Program-made: the position numbers and the translations under genes
Part shown: positions 56,901-63,392 of the stretch, in pieces
Layout: the number at the start of each line of letters is the position of its first letter
Numbering within the stretch: position 1 is the first letter of the stretch
Assembly: GCF_037327425.1 (NCBI RefSeq)
Contig: NZ_CP147846.1
Coordinates: 4,774,001-4,838,000 of the forward strand
Reading direction: 5' to 3'
From: Rhodococcus sovatensis
Lineage (GTDB): Bacteria; Actinomycetota; Actinomycetes; Mycobacteriales; Mycobacteriaceae
DNA: 64,000 bases
Notes under the pieces: model-generated
Database searches by the model: none
What the model saw: the letters and a program-made list of their open reading frames with translations, nothing else
What the model was told of the DNA's origin: nothing

Positions 56901-59393
56901 CAGCGAGGGCTTTCGGTGATATCCGCGAGCCACACCGACGCCGCCGACGTACAGTTCGCCCGTCATGCCGATCGGTACCGGTCGAAGCCACCGATCGAGT
57001 ACGACGGCCGACGCACCTTGCAACGGAGTGCCGATGGTGATGGCTCGCGGATCGGTCTGCAGATCCGACATGGTGACGACGATCGTGGATTCGGTGGGAC
57101 CGTAGCTGTTTCGAAGATCGGCTCGTCCGCTCAGTCTCTCCACGAGATCCGGCGGGCAGACATCGCCGCCGACGACGACCGATTCGAGCGAGTCGACCTT
57201 CTCGACCTCGACCGTTGTCAACAGGGCGGGTGCGGTCACGACGTGGGTGACCGCGCGCTCCTGCATCAGTTGGGTCAGTTCGCGTCCGCCGTAGACGTCC
57301 GCAGGTGCGACGACCATCGTTGCACCCGCGCTGAATGCCGCAAGCATCTCGAATACCGAAGCATCGAAACTGGACGAGGAGAACCGGAGAACACGTGAAT
57401 CGGTCGACAGCTTGAGCTCGGGGCGTTCCTCGGCAGTGAAGACGCCGAGACCACGATGCGTGACGAGCACGCCTTTGGGAGTTCCGGTCGAGCCGGACGT
57501 GTAGATCATGTACGCGACATGGTCGAGTTGGAGACATCCTCGTCGATCTGCGTCGGTGACCGGTTCGGTTGACCAGGAGGATATTTCCTCGACGAACGAG
57601 GGGTCGTCGATCCCGAGCCACTCGACTCGATCGGGCAGCGACTGGCTGAGCGTCACGCTGCGAAGACCCACCAGGACGCCGGAGTCGGTCAGCATGTGAG
57701 CGAGGCGTTCGGCCGGATACGTGGGGTCGATCGGCACGAACGCTGCGCCGGACTTGGCAGCTGCCCAGAACGCGACGACCGATTCGACGGACCGCGGGAT
57801 CGCGACCGCGACGACGGCATCGGGACCGGCTCCGCGTGCGATGAGCGCCCGGGCCACCGCGTTGCTCGCGCTGTCGAGTTCCCGGTAGGACATGGTGCGA
57901 TCGCCCTCGACGAGGGCGAGACCGTCGGGATTGTTTCGGACTCCGCTGGCGAGGATGTCCGGAAGCAGCATCGGTGCGGCATCGGCGCCGCCCCGCGCAG
58001 GGACGATGGCCTCGGACTCTGCGGGATTCAGAATGCCCAGCGTCAGCACTGCGACGTCGGAATCGCTGCTGAGGAACTCCGCGAACAAGCGGATGAATCG
58101 TCGGTAGAGATCCTCGAAGACCGCGGCGCTGTAGACGTTGGGGTTGGCCTCGAAATCGATGCGAGATCCAGTGCCGTCGACCGGCGGGTAGATGTTGACC
58201 GAGAGATCCTCCACCGGTCCGGTGGAGAGCACGTTGAAATGCCCTGTCACGTCTGCGAACTGCACCTCGGTGTCGTAGGCCATGATGTTGACGGCCGGGC
58301 CGAAGAAGCCACGATGTTCCTGCGACGCCCCGGCATCCCGTCTGATGTCCTCGGCGCGATAGCGCTGGTGCCGTAGCGCCCCGGTCAGCTCCAGCTGCAC
58401 GCTCTCGACCAGGCTCGCGACAGTCGTGCCGTCGTCGATCTGCACTCGAATCGGCAGAACGTTGGACACCATTCCACCCGAGCGACGGAGTGTTGCTGTC
58501 GTCCGCCCGGCCACCGGCAGACTCGAGACGATGTCGTCGGCCCCGGTGAGCCTGGCCAGAAACGCAGAGACCGCCGCGACAGCGATGGGCGCGAACGCGG
58601 AATCGAGCCGGGCTGCGGTGTGCGCCAACGCCCGTTCCATCGTCTCCGGTAGAGGTCCACCGCAGATCCGGGACCGCGCTGCCGGTGGCGCGACGATGCC
58701 CGTCGGGCTGACCGGTAGGGGCAGCTCGCGGGTCTTGCCCAGCCAGTACTGCCGGTCCTTGTCGAATCGTGACGACTGTCGGTAGTCGATTTCGGCAGCG
58801 TAGACATCCTCGAGAGGGCTAGCCTTCGACGGCGGCGGTTCCTGGCCGGCCGAGACAGCGGTGTAGATCTCTGCAGCCCGGTTCATCAACCGGACCGCCC
58901 CGTAGCCGTCGAGCGCGATGTGGTGGACGTGGGAGTACCAGAACGTCCGATCCGCGGCTATCCGGAGCGTGGCCGCCCTGATCAACGGACCGGTGATCAG
59001 ATCGGTAGGTGTCGAGTACGCCGCGCGCATCCAGTCGATCGCGGCTTGAACGGGATCCGCCTCCCCCGAGAAGTCGAGCTGATCGGAATCCTCGCGGGCG
59101 GACCGATCGATGTACTGGTAGGGCTCACCCTCGATTTCGACGAGGCGTAGAGATCCCGCGCCAAGTTCATCGGCCGCTTGCTGGACCGCGTCGCGCATCG
59201 GCACAGGGTCGAGCTCGCCGCGGACATCGATGTAGTTCGCGATAGTGATCGGGACGTCCGGCATCAGGTGTTGGGCGAACCACAGCCCACGCTGTGCCGC
59301 CGTGAGCGGAAACGCGTCGGAAGTGAGTGCGCGTGGGCCCCACTCCTGGCCTAGGTCGTCCTCACTCAAGGTCACTGATTCAGCCGATTCCAC
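44910..59393 (-). CDS. Four-module non-ribosomal peptide synthetase (C-A-T-E / C-A-T / C-A-T / C-A-T-TE)
   Basis: About 4827 aa. Domains in order, with landmarks (rough residues): C1 HHIALDGYG (157); A1 TSGSTGTPKG (632); T1 GGDSI (1014); E HHLVVDGVSW (1192) with FNYLG; C2 HHILFDGWS (1640); A2 (2098); T2 GGNSL (2476); C3 HHIAADGWS (2658); A3 (3126); T3 GGNSL (3492); C4 HHIAADGVS (3678); A4 (4162); T4 GGSSL (4532); TE GWSLGG (4660). The A2 code reads DVWHFSLVDK, that of serine (EntF). A1, A3 and A4 read by eye DAFTVGSIV, DALLIAGIV and DMGTCGGDI and match no code I know. The product should be an N-acylated tetrapeptide with a D first residue and Ser second. GTG at 59393 with GAGAG upstream is the likely start; the frame is open 138 bases further with only a TTG. 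No MbtH or tailoring genes are adjacent. A siderophore or lipopeptide is plausible. Confidence 0.93.
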   Translation of the reverse strand: MESAESVTLSEDDLGQEWGPRALTSDAFPLTAAQRGLWFAQHLMPDVPITIANYIDVRGELDPVPMRDAVQQAADELGAGSLRLVEIEGEPYQYIDRSAREDSDQLDFSGEADPVQAAIDWMRAAYSTPTDLITGPLIRAATLRIAADRTFWYSHVHHIALDGYGAVRLMNRAAEIYTAVSAGQEPPPSKASPLEDVYAAEIDYRQSSRFDKDRQYWLGKTRELPLPVSPTGIVAPPAARSRICGGPLPETMERALAHTAARLDSAFAPIAVAAVSAFLARLTGADDIVSSLPVAGRTTATLRRSGGMVSNVLPIRVQIDDGTTVASLVESVQLELTGALRHQRYRAEDIRRDAGASQEHRGFFGPAVNIMAYDTEVQFADVTGHFNVLSTGPVEDLSVNIYPPVDGTGSRIDFEANPNVYSAAVFEDLYRRFIRLFAEFLSSDSDVAVLTLGILNPAESEAIVPARGGADAAPMLLPDILASGVRNNPDGLALVEGDRTMSYRELDSASNAVARALIARGAGPDAVVAVAIPRSVESVVAFWAAAKSGAAFVPIDPTYPAERLAHMLTDSGVLVGLRSVTLSQSLPDRVEWLGIDDPSFVEEISSWSTEPVTDADRRGCLQLDHVAYMIYTSGSTGTPKGVLVTHRGLGVFTAEERPELKLSTDSRVLRFSSSSFDASVFEMLAAFSAGATMVVAPADVYGGRELTQLMQERAVTHVVTAPALLTTVEVEKVDSLESVVVGGDVCPPDLVERLSGRADLRNSYGPTESTIVVTMSDLQTDPRAITIGTPLQGASAVVLDRWLRPVPIGMTGELYVGGVGVARGYHRKPSLTSVRFVADPYGSGTRLYRTGDIVRWRVGHSDVAELEFFGRSDFQVQLHGLRIELGEVDAVLSWHQSVDFVVSNLVHRGDRSFLVSYVKIKHGHEFDQGSLLALASDFLPSHMVPSHLVQLDSVPITPSGKVDRSALPDPIRDIDATAFRRASGPVQQVIADAMAEVLGRESVGVDDSFFALGGDSIVAIALVSRAKASGVVFTPRDVFERRTVAALADVAVSGKERVRLDEFDGGGVGRMPLLPIAHSVLTRAEYQSDVDCFFQSITVHAPADATRDRIIDALAKVFDHHDLLRATLIDDVLEVAPAGSVDVGALVTEETTDDPNEVVARAGARLRPREGVMLQVVLVTSWDGARLVLVLHHLVVDGVSWRILLPDLASAYSGVPLQPVETSMRRWAHAVDDLTVESGDKWRTMVGDADADLGARPLDARDTGATRQRVELTVPAHETEGLLERLTTEYRMGPEDALLTALAVALDRWRDTPSHLVSVESHGRDEDAVAGADLTRTVGWFTTVHPVRVTLPRDADPAAAIKAVKEQLRATPTPTLGYGVLRARGDLDGVPTAQISFNYLGKLPESMHGQPWGPDLSVTADAGSGHRLRTHAVLEIDAAVRDGSLYARIGFPTGVLDEGDVRALADHWSDAMTELAEHGRSEDAGNLTPSDVPLVTVDQSRLDQWQNTYRSVDDVWPLTPLQRGLLFHADLTRDGVDLYTAQIAFDLGGDVDGERLRRAAQRLLDRHANLRTAFAHDARGIPVQVILSHVEVPWREERTEDFGAQRAVERKQRFDMESAPLMRFVLLRGANRTQLVLTNHHILFDGWSMPILIKELLVSYAADTHIPLPVRPYRDYLVWLATRDTDAVSRWSEYLSGATEPTLLAGAPTSGTRPPVDVSVPVDELALGPLAETLNVTVNTVVQTAWSIMLSAVLSRSDVVFGATVSGRPGELAGATDMLGLFINTLPLRVRGDVRDTVADLAGRIQQEQVELLDVHHVGLAEIHAAAGPGAGFDTLVVFESYPVDHNALDSTTDIAGMRVLGIEVADSTHYPLTLVTVLEPTPTMTLRYSPDAFSPSQVATFAERLLRVLVAMAARPHGRVVDIDVLGEVEHRALNHDWIATSVDCGSDTLVDLLRSGAPEYGSNTCVVFDGHSLTYDNFAARVQCSARFLISRGVGPESVVGVALPRSIDLLVAVHAVVHAGAAYLPLDASLPAARISSMIHTASPVLILGSQIESSVPVVDPRTLDLSGFATGPIARHERRTLVRPDNTAYVLFTSGSTGSPKGVAVSHASIVNRLLWMQNTYPIDESDVVLHKTPTTFDVSVWELFWPHLAGASTVIAEPEGHRDPKYLSRLIGETGVTTAHFVPSMLDLFLEHGDSAECGSLLRIFASGEALTRRTVQRTHAALDAELHNLYGPTEAAVDVTYHRTDAADSGPVPIGAPVWNTAVRVLDESLRTVPIGTPGELYLSGVQLARGYLGRAGLTSERFVASPFGDGSRLYRTGDLVRWTDDGELLYLGRNDFQVKLRGQRLELGDIEESLLRLNGVTNAVVTVHGSESNSRLVAYICGSADPSDARAHAESELPAFMVPSVYVPLARLPLGRNGKLDRSALPEPTASPLEDVPPEGDSEVTVAQIFADVLGVSDVGATTTWFELGGNSLAATQVVARINAELGGRLGVRDLFEEPTVRGLTARIVAGPTGPPLVQADRPASIPLAPNQHRMWLLNRFDPTSGAYNIVGAVRLTGTLDADALVEAVFDVVDRHEALRTVYPDSPDGPRQVVVDSDYLDVRVTDTTESTLTGALVGLAARGFDITDRPPVRASVFRLAPDRHVLLVVTHHIAADGWSMRPLARDVMVAYTARAAGAVPTWSPLDVQYVDYALWKAAVLGSESDPVSLANRQLDFWTKELAALPDVLPLPTDRKRPAVASYRGDAVAFSVPEPVHSAIVELARRTGTTEFMILHAALAVLLARISGERDITVGTPVAGRGERALDELVGMFVGTLALRVAVDAAATFTDTLARVQDRDLAAYAHTDIPFDRVVEELTPERSTAHHPLFQVMLTLDEPTPSVELPGLTVEPLAPVGAVAKFDLQFGLDSVDLSGTLTYATDLFDRATALRFVELYVTILEACVTDPAAVVGDVPLPAPSALHGTHALRQRTLPDILSAAVVLSAGGTALEFGETSVSYPDLDDASTRIARQLIARGAGPESFVAIALGRSVTSITMLWAVAKTGAAFVPIDPGYPADRIAHMLDDSGATLGITDTLNIGELDWIHPDELDPKSGSAFPITPDERTTELHPRHAAYVIYTSGSTGVPKGVTVTHTGLANLTAEFTERFGLDNSSRCFHFASTSFDASVLELLVALGVGATMRIAPPDIYGGAELVSALAGVTHAFLTPAAAATVDPDSVPELRTLIVAGEACGPQLAHTWAPRVALFNGYGPTETTIVTTMSGPMSASDPIVIGGPTRGVDAYVLDNRLRPVPIGVVGELYLGGDALARGYHRNPGKTSAAFVADPVGGRGGRLYRTGDRVRVVDDALDYHGRGDNQVKVRGFRVELGEIEAVLTRHPAVAHAVADVREGSVVGYVVLHQHMDVALIVEHARTALPAHMVPRAVTVIDAVPMTRSGKTNRKALPTAVFAAAEYTPPRTSTEETVADVFRIVLDIERVGVDDNFFDLGGNSLVATRVVARINEQAGTALPVRALFEAPTVAQLAVAVESAESTSLPALRPGPRPDIIPLSAAQRRMWLLNQAEPSSAAYNVAFAVRLSGSLDVDALSLAVRDVLDRHETLRTVYPVADEPHQVILSVDDVELDLAPRDVAEQSVLAESARVLSRGFDVTAGVPLRGSLFRTRPDEYVLLLVVHHIAADGVSMGPLARDVVAAYAARLHGAPTPWDPLPAQYADFALWQVAVLGSAEDPSSILSRQLEFWRRTLDGLPDVLELPTDRPRPAFASQRGAQIDFDIGSELLAAVRSLAHRHSASVFMVMNAVYSILLARLSGCSDIAVGTTVAGRGAGALDDVVGMFVGTVVLRNDVQSSMPFTEFLTQVRENNLDALEHADVPFELVVEAVRPTRATSHSPLFQALLAYHPARPSSIELPGLTVSEFPYEPGVTRFDLAMTLTEASDGLHGALRYSTDLFDAATVSGFAERILRILAAAVYDSLQPIGDIDILAADERRRLVPVDAVGSVPALTLPELIDAAVRQHPDGVALRWDGRDYTYREADTKSTQLARVLLGYGIGPETIVAIGLPRSLHSVLTVWAVTKTGAAYVPIDPAYPAERLEHMVHDSGAVMGITDAEHRLALPGAITWLELDDEDNRAEMDGASSQPVTSQELSDIVDLDSAAYMIYTSGSTGVPKGVVVSHRGLANLAESRRSLHRVGRSSRFLHNTSPSFDMAVGEMVSALSAAATLVISPPEIIGGDELTSFIRAEAVTHTLTTPSTLSSLDPTGLDALEVVCVGGEACSPELVSRWAPGRIMLNGYGPTEATDISTLGELSPDTPVDIGTPIAGLSALVLDARLHPVPTGVPGELYVAGPALARGYHGRPGLSAGRFVANPYSGGRMYRTGDIVRWTADGRLRYSGRGDTQVKIRGYRVELGEIDAALSTHPSVDFAVTVGHTGAVGQQVLVSYVLGDAEGLREYLRSRLPGYMIPAAVTALDAVPRTPTGKLDLGALPPPNFDRLRGEHRSPSTTTERLVIETFSEVLAVSDIGVTDDFFESGGSSLTALKVLSTLRTATGTSLPLQSLLADPTPESIASLLDSGTDSTSSFDIVFPIRTDGEGAPLFCIHPIVGLSWCYNGFDKYTDRPIYGIQTPGQSDLPDTLDALAQRYIDEIEKILPDGPYNLLGWSLGGTIAHAMAVRLRQQGKQVDSLVLLDSHAVQRENVWDAELPAADLLDAVGITMPGISGQRITLESLPSLVAGSGVIETHEVERLIAAARHNHELAVGHVPGVYDGDVLFVGAEHEELYGLATWHPYIRGQISTYTVPQSHWQMTSASALRAVGPLVARHLGAYR

Positions 59394-59627
59394 AATTCGC
59401 TCTCGATCGAAGGAGCGCGGTCCCGGCGGTTCAACGTGGGGACTCGGCGACGCGTGCGCTGCCCGAAGCGCCGCCCGCCCAGTGGTAGAAGGTCCTGACC
59501 GCCAGGTCTGTCTTTTCCGAGGTTTACACAACCGTTACCACCGGTCAACCAGCTCGAGCGGCTGACCGAGAGCATGCGGAAAAGTCACATACGCGGTCGA
59601 TCGATTGAATGAAACCTAACAACGACG

Positions 59628-59667
59628 AAGGCGCGCACAGCCGTAGACCACCGGCTATGCGCGCCTT
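59628..59667 (-). terminator. Hairpin terminator between phoX and the NRPS gene
   Basis: AAGGCGCGCACAGCCG and CGGCTATGCGCGCCTT form a 16-bp stem with one mismatch and an 8-base loop. It lies just beyond the phoX stop on the reverse strand and is followed (reverse strand) by CGTCGTTGTT. It should stop phoX transcripts before the NRPS promoter region. Confidence 0.8.
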
Positions 59668-59680
59668 TTCGGGCGGAAAA

Positions 59681-61723
59681 TCAGGACTTCCAGACCGCCA
59701 CCATCGAGGGACGCGGCTGCGAGTCGCCACCGTCGGGCCAGTGCGAGCCGGGGGCGTCGGCCGACGCGTCGTCGAACTCACCCGGGTGCTGCACCGCGAC
59801 GACCACGCGCTCGTCCTGGATGATCGGGCCGCAGGTCTCGGCGCCCGCCGGAACCGTCAGGAACTGCCGAGTCTCGCCGCGACGCTCACCGTCGAGGACG
59901 ACGGCGAACAGGCCGTCGTTGGATTCGAGAGCGTTGCCGTCCGTCGAGATCCACAGGTTGCCCTTGGAGTCGAAGGCAAGGTTGTCCGGGCAGGAGATCG
60001 GGCTGACCTGTGTCTTGTCGAAGCCGCCGAAATACGTGTCGGCCTCGTTCGGATCGCCGGCGACGATCAGCAGATTCCAGACGAACGTGGTGCCCGCGTG
60101 ATCGTCCTCGATCTCGAGGACCTGACCGTTCTTGTTCTTGTTGCGGGGATTGGCCTCGTCGGCACCGGCCTTGCCCTCGGCGCCGCGGTTCGAGTTGTTG
60201 GTCAGCGCGACGTAGACCTTGCCGGTAACCGGGTTCGGCTCGAAATCCTCGGGGCGGTCCATCTTGGTGGCGCCGACCGCGTCACCTGCCTGGCGAGTGA
60301 ACACGGCAACCTCTTCGGCAGACATACCGTCGACGAGAGATTCGCCTTTGCCGTCCTCGCCCGTGCGCAGCAGCGGGATCCACTCGCCCTTGCCGGCGAA
60401 CTTGCCCGACGGCGGCAGCGTCCCGCTGCCGTCGATCGCGTCCGGTGCGTCACCGGTGAGCACCGCGACGTACAGGGTGCCTGCGTCGAGGATGGTCATG
60501 TTCTCGCGCATGGCTGCCTGGCCGTTGCCGGACATGATCTTTCGGCTGGAGACGAACTTGTACATGTAATCGAAACGCTCGTCGTCACCGCTGTAGGCGA
60601 CGACTGTGCCGTCGTCGGTGACGTAGATGGTGGCGGCTTCGTGCTTGAACCGTCCGAGTGAGGTGTGCTTGATCGGCGTCGAACTCGGGTCCCACGGATC
60701 GACCTCGACGACGTAGCCGAATCGGTTGACCTCATTGGGTTCCTGCGCAATGTCGAAACGCTTGTCGAAGCGCTCCCACTTTCGATCACTGGCCGCGCCT
60801 TCGATTCCGTACCGTGCCAGACGCGCTGCCTGGACGGGTTCGGTGACCGACTCTGCGTTGCCGAAGTACTGGTTGAAGTTCTCCTCGCCCGAAAGCACGG
60901 TGCCCCATGGGGTCAGTCCACCGGAGCAGTTGTTGAACGTGCCGAAGGCTTTCGTCCCCGTCGGATCGACGCTCGTCTTGAGCAGATCGCTACCGGCAGC
61001 CGGGCCGGTGAGGACGAACTCCGTCGTTCCGGTGATGCGGCGGTTGTACTGGCTGAATGCGGGTGTCAACTTGCCCGAGCCCGACTCGCCGTCGACCTGC
61101 AATACCGAAAGTCCGTGTGCTGCAAGCGCAATGTCGAACTGTTCGCGTGTCGGGTTCTCCTCGTCGTATCCCTTGAACAGGAACGGCTCGGTGGTGTACT
61201 CGTGGTTGACCACGAGCAGATACGCGTTGGGTGTTCCTTCGATCGGCAGCAATCCGGCGAAGTCGTTGTTGAAACCGAACTGCATCGCCTGTGCGGCCGC
61301 GGTCTGGTTGTCGAAGTCGAAAGCCGGTGCGCCTTCGAGGACGGGATCACCCCAACGGATGATGACGGCCTGCTCGTAGCCCTCCGGGATCACCACTGCA
61401 TCCTCGGTATTGGGCTCCACTGCAGTGAAGTCGACGCCGTCCACGGGCGGCGTGCTCGTCGACCCGGCGGATCCCGTTGCGGCCGGCTCATCGGTGCTAC
61501 AGGCGGCCAAGATGCCGCCCGCGCCGACCGCGACCACGGCCATTGCGCCGCCACGGAGAACCCCACGCCTGGTCATTGCAGTCTTGACGACATCGCCGAA
61601 GTACTGACCCTTCGACGTATTGGGAACCTCGTGGAAGCACGCGTTGCCGCACTTGTACGTGCACGTCAGGTTGGACCTGGCGGAGCTGCCGTCGTGGGTT
61701 GTCAGGATCGGAAGAAGCTTCAT
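59681..61723 (-). CDS. phoX: PhoX-family alkaline phosphatase (DUF839), Tat-exported
   Basis: About 680 aa. The N terminus has the conserved pre-signal stretch CTYKCGNACFHEVPNTS of the PhoX/DUF839 family, then a twin-arginine signal (MTRRGVLRGGAMAVVAVGAGGILAAC) that also contains a lipobox-like LAAC, so the protein may be a Tat-exported lipoprotein. The body contains DUF839 blocks such as GTFNNCSGGLTPWGTVLSGEENFNQYF, LGRFKHEAATIYV, MDRPEDFEPNPVTGKVYVALTNN and PDNLAFDSKGNLWI, part of a metal-binding beta-propeller. It should release phosphate from phosphoesters outside the cell. A pho box was not identified. Confidence 0.88.
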   Translation of the reverse strand: MKLLPILTTHDGSSARSNLTCTYKCGNACFHEVPNTSKGQYFGDVVKTAMTRRGVLRGGAMAVVAVGAGGILAACSTDEPAATGSAGSTSTPPVDGVDFTAVEPNTEDAVVIPEGYEQAVIIRWGDPVLEGAPAFDFDNQTAAAQAMQFGFNNDFAGLLPIEGTPNAYLLVVNHEYTTEPFLFKGYDEENPTREQFDIALAAHGLSVLQVDGESGSGKLTPAFSQYNRRITGTTEFVLTGPAAGSDLLKTSVDPTGTKAFGTFNNCSGGLTPWGTVLSGEENFNQYFGNAESVTEPVQAARLARYGIEGAASDRKWERFDKRFDIAQEPNEVNRFGYVVEVDPWDPSSTPIKHTSLGRFKHEAATIYVTDDGTVVAYSGDDERFDYMYKFVSSRKIMSGNGQAAMRENMTILDAGTLYVAVLTGDAPDAIDGSGTLPPSGKFAGKGEWIPLLRTGEDGKGESLVDGMSAEEVAVFTRQAGDAVGATKMDRPEDFEPNPVTGKVYVALTNNSNRGAEGKAGADEANPRNKNKNGQVLEIEDDHAGTTFVWNLLIVAGDPNEADTYFGGFDKTQVSPISCPDNLAFDSKGNLWISTDGNALESNDGLFAVVLDGERRGETRQFLTVPAGAETCGPIIQDERVVVAVQHPGEFDDASADAPGSHWPDGGDSQPRPSMVAVWKS

Positions 61724-61796
61724 GGATTGGCACAGTGTCAGTAAAAAGCGAAAGTAAAGAAACGTGAAGGTGAAGACGCGGAGAACGAGCCTGCCC

Positions 61797-61837
61797 TAAG
61801 GCGGCTCCGCCGCTGAGTCCTAAGGCGGCTCCGCCGC
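61797..61837. repeat. Direct duplication beside palindrome copy 5
   Basis: TAAGGCGGCTCCGCCGC occurs twice, seven bases apart, immediately left of the fifth 44-bp palindrome. Each copy contains the mini-hairpin GGCGG-CTCC-GCCGC seen beside other copies. It looks like a local duplication of the palindrome flank. Confidence 0.85.
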
Positions 61838-61881
61838 AGTGGCATGGTTAGGTGCGTTCCCGCACACTTAACCATGCCACT
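61838..61881. repeat. 44-bp palindromic repeat, copy 5
   Basis: Arms AGTGGCATGGTTAGGTG and CACTTAACCATGCCACT. The G-to-A and C-to-T changes in the two arms (GGCATGG and CCATGCC) compensate each other, so the stem is kept. It sits 14 bp beyond the stop of the amino-acid ABC ATPase gene and upstream of phoX on the same strand. Confidence 0.9.
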
Positions 61882-61895
61882 AGGCGCGGAGCGCC

Positions 61896-62624
61896 CTAGA
61901 GCACCTGCGACAGAAATTGTTTCAGGCGATCGGTGTGCGGATCGTCGAAAAGCTGTTCAGGGGTACCGGTTTCGACGGCGCTTCCGTGATCCATGAACAG
62001 CACCTTGTTCGACACCGATCGGGCGAAGCCCATTTCATGGGTGACGACCACCATCGTCATACCGCCCGACGCGAGATCCGCCATCAACGCCAGCACGCCC
62101 TTGACCAGCTCTGGATCCAAAGCCGACGTTGCCTCGTCGAAGAACATGACCTCGGGCTTCATGGCAAGCGCACGGGCGATCGCGACGCGCTGCTGCTGGC
62201 CACCGGACAGGTTGCCGGGACGCGAGTCTGCCTTGTTGGACAGACCGACCAACTCCAGTTGCTCCATCGCCGCAGCCCGCGATTCCTCCCTGGACATGCC
62301 CTTGAGCTTCTGCGGAGCAAGGGCGACGTTGTCGGCGACGGTTTTGTGTGGGAACAGATTGAAGTGCTGGAAGACCATGCCGATGCGTTGCCGCAGGTGG
62401 TCCGGATTGTCCTTCAGGACGGACTTTCCGCCGAGCAGGATGTCACCCTGATCGGGTTCGTGGAGCCGATTGAGAGCGCGAAGCAACGTCGACTTGCCGG
62501 AACCGGACGGTCCGATCACCGTCGTCGTCCGGCCCGCGTCGACGTGAATGTTCACCCCGCGCAGGACCTTGTTGCTGCCGAATGCGAGGTGAATATCGGT
62601 GCCGGTCAACGAGACTGAGCTCAT
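61896..62624 (-). CDS. Polar amino-acid ABC transporter, ATP-binding subunit
   Basis: About 242 aa of the GlnQ/HisP type. Walker A GPSGSGKST, signature LSGGQQQRVAIARALAMKPE, Walker B VMFFDEATSALDPE and switch histidine VTHEMGFARSVS are present. It supplies energy for amino-acid import together with the permease four bases upstream and the binding protein beyond it. It is the last gene of the operon, which ends at palindrome copy 5. Confidence 0.93.
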   Translation of the reverse strand: MSSVSLTGTDIHLAFGSNKVLRGVNIHVDAGRTTTVIGPSGSGKSTLLRALNRLHEPDQGDILLGGKSVLKDNPDHLRQRIGMVFQHFNLFPHKTVADNVALAPQKLKGMSREESRAAAMEQLELVGLSNKADSRPGNLSGGQQQRVAIARALAMKPEVMFFDEATSALDPELVKGVLALMADLASGGMTMVVVTHEMGFARSVSNKVLFMDHGSAVETGTPEQLFDDPHTDRLKQFLSQVL

Positions 62625-62627
62625 GTT

Positions 62628-63389
62628 CTACCTCTCCACCACGATGGACGCCTCGACCGGATCGAGCGTGCCCGACGTGTCGGCTTTTCCGGAGCGCAAC
62701 CGCTTGTCGATGAAGTTGACCAGGTGTGTCAACGGGACGGTCAAGATCAAATAGAACACGCCTGCCGCGAGCAGCGGTGACAGATTGCCGGTTTGCGCGG
62801 CGGTGTCCTGCCCTATTCGGAACAACTCACGTTGCGACGCAAGCAGACCGAGGAAATAGATCAGCGAACTGTCCTTGATCAGCGAGATGAACTGATTGAC
62901 GATCGCAGGCAACACACGCCGGATCCCCTGCGGGACGACGATGAGAGTCATCGACTTGCGATAGCTGAATCCGAGCGCGCGGGAGGCTTCGAGTTGACCG
63001 GAGTCGACGCTCTGAATTCCGGACCGAAAGATCTCACCGAAATACGCTGCGGCCATCAGCGACAGAGCTGCGATCCCGAGCGGGAACGGACTCCGGCTGC
63101 CGGTCAGCTGAGTGAGCGTCGGACCGAAACCGAGTCCGATGAGAAGAATGACCACGGCCGCGGGCAGTCCACGAAAAATGTCGGTGTACACGCGCGCAGG
63201 CCATCTCAGCCAGCGGGCGCGGGAAATTCCCGCGACCGCCAGGCCGAGACCTATGATCGTGCCGATCACTCCGGAGGATATGGCCAGAATCAGAGTGTTC
63301 GGCAATCCGACGGTGATCAGCTTGGGAACGGTCTCCCAGATGAGTTGCCAATCGAAGAACGTGTCGTACAGGTTCGACAGAGTATCCAT
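62628..63389 (-). CDS. Polar amino-acid ABC transporter, permease
   Basis: About 253 aa with five or so membrane segments, of the HisMQ type. The ATPase-contact loop is EASRALGFSYRKSMTLIVVPQGIRRVLPAIVNQFISLIKDSSL, which carries the conserved EAA motif. It forms the channel for a polar amino acid (glutamate, glutamine or similar). The start is ATG 63389. The binding-protein gene ends three bases upstream of it. Confidence 0.93.
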   Translation of the reverse strand: MDTLSNLYDTFFDWQLIWETVPKLITVGLPNTLILAISSGVIGTIIGLGLAVAGISRARWLRWPARVYTDIFRGLPAAVVILLIGLGFGPTLTQLTGSRSPFPLGIAALSLMAAAYFGEIFRSGIQSVDSGQLEASRALGFSYRKSMTLIVVPQGIRRVLPAIVNQFISLIKDSSLIYFLGLLASQRELFRIGQDTAAQTGNLSPLLAAGVFYLILTVPLTHLVNFIDKRLRSGKADTSGTLDPVEASIVVER

Positions 63390-63392
63390 CGA

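Noticed and set aside
59394..59531. NRPS start at 59531
   Set aside because: The first codon would be a TTG without a ribosome-binding site and the extra 46 residues are low complexity; GTG 59393 with GAGAG is better, though not proven.
59612..59630. IdeR box before the NRPS gene
   Set aside because: Only a left half (TTAGGTT on the reverse strand) is present, with no matching right half.
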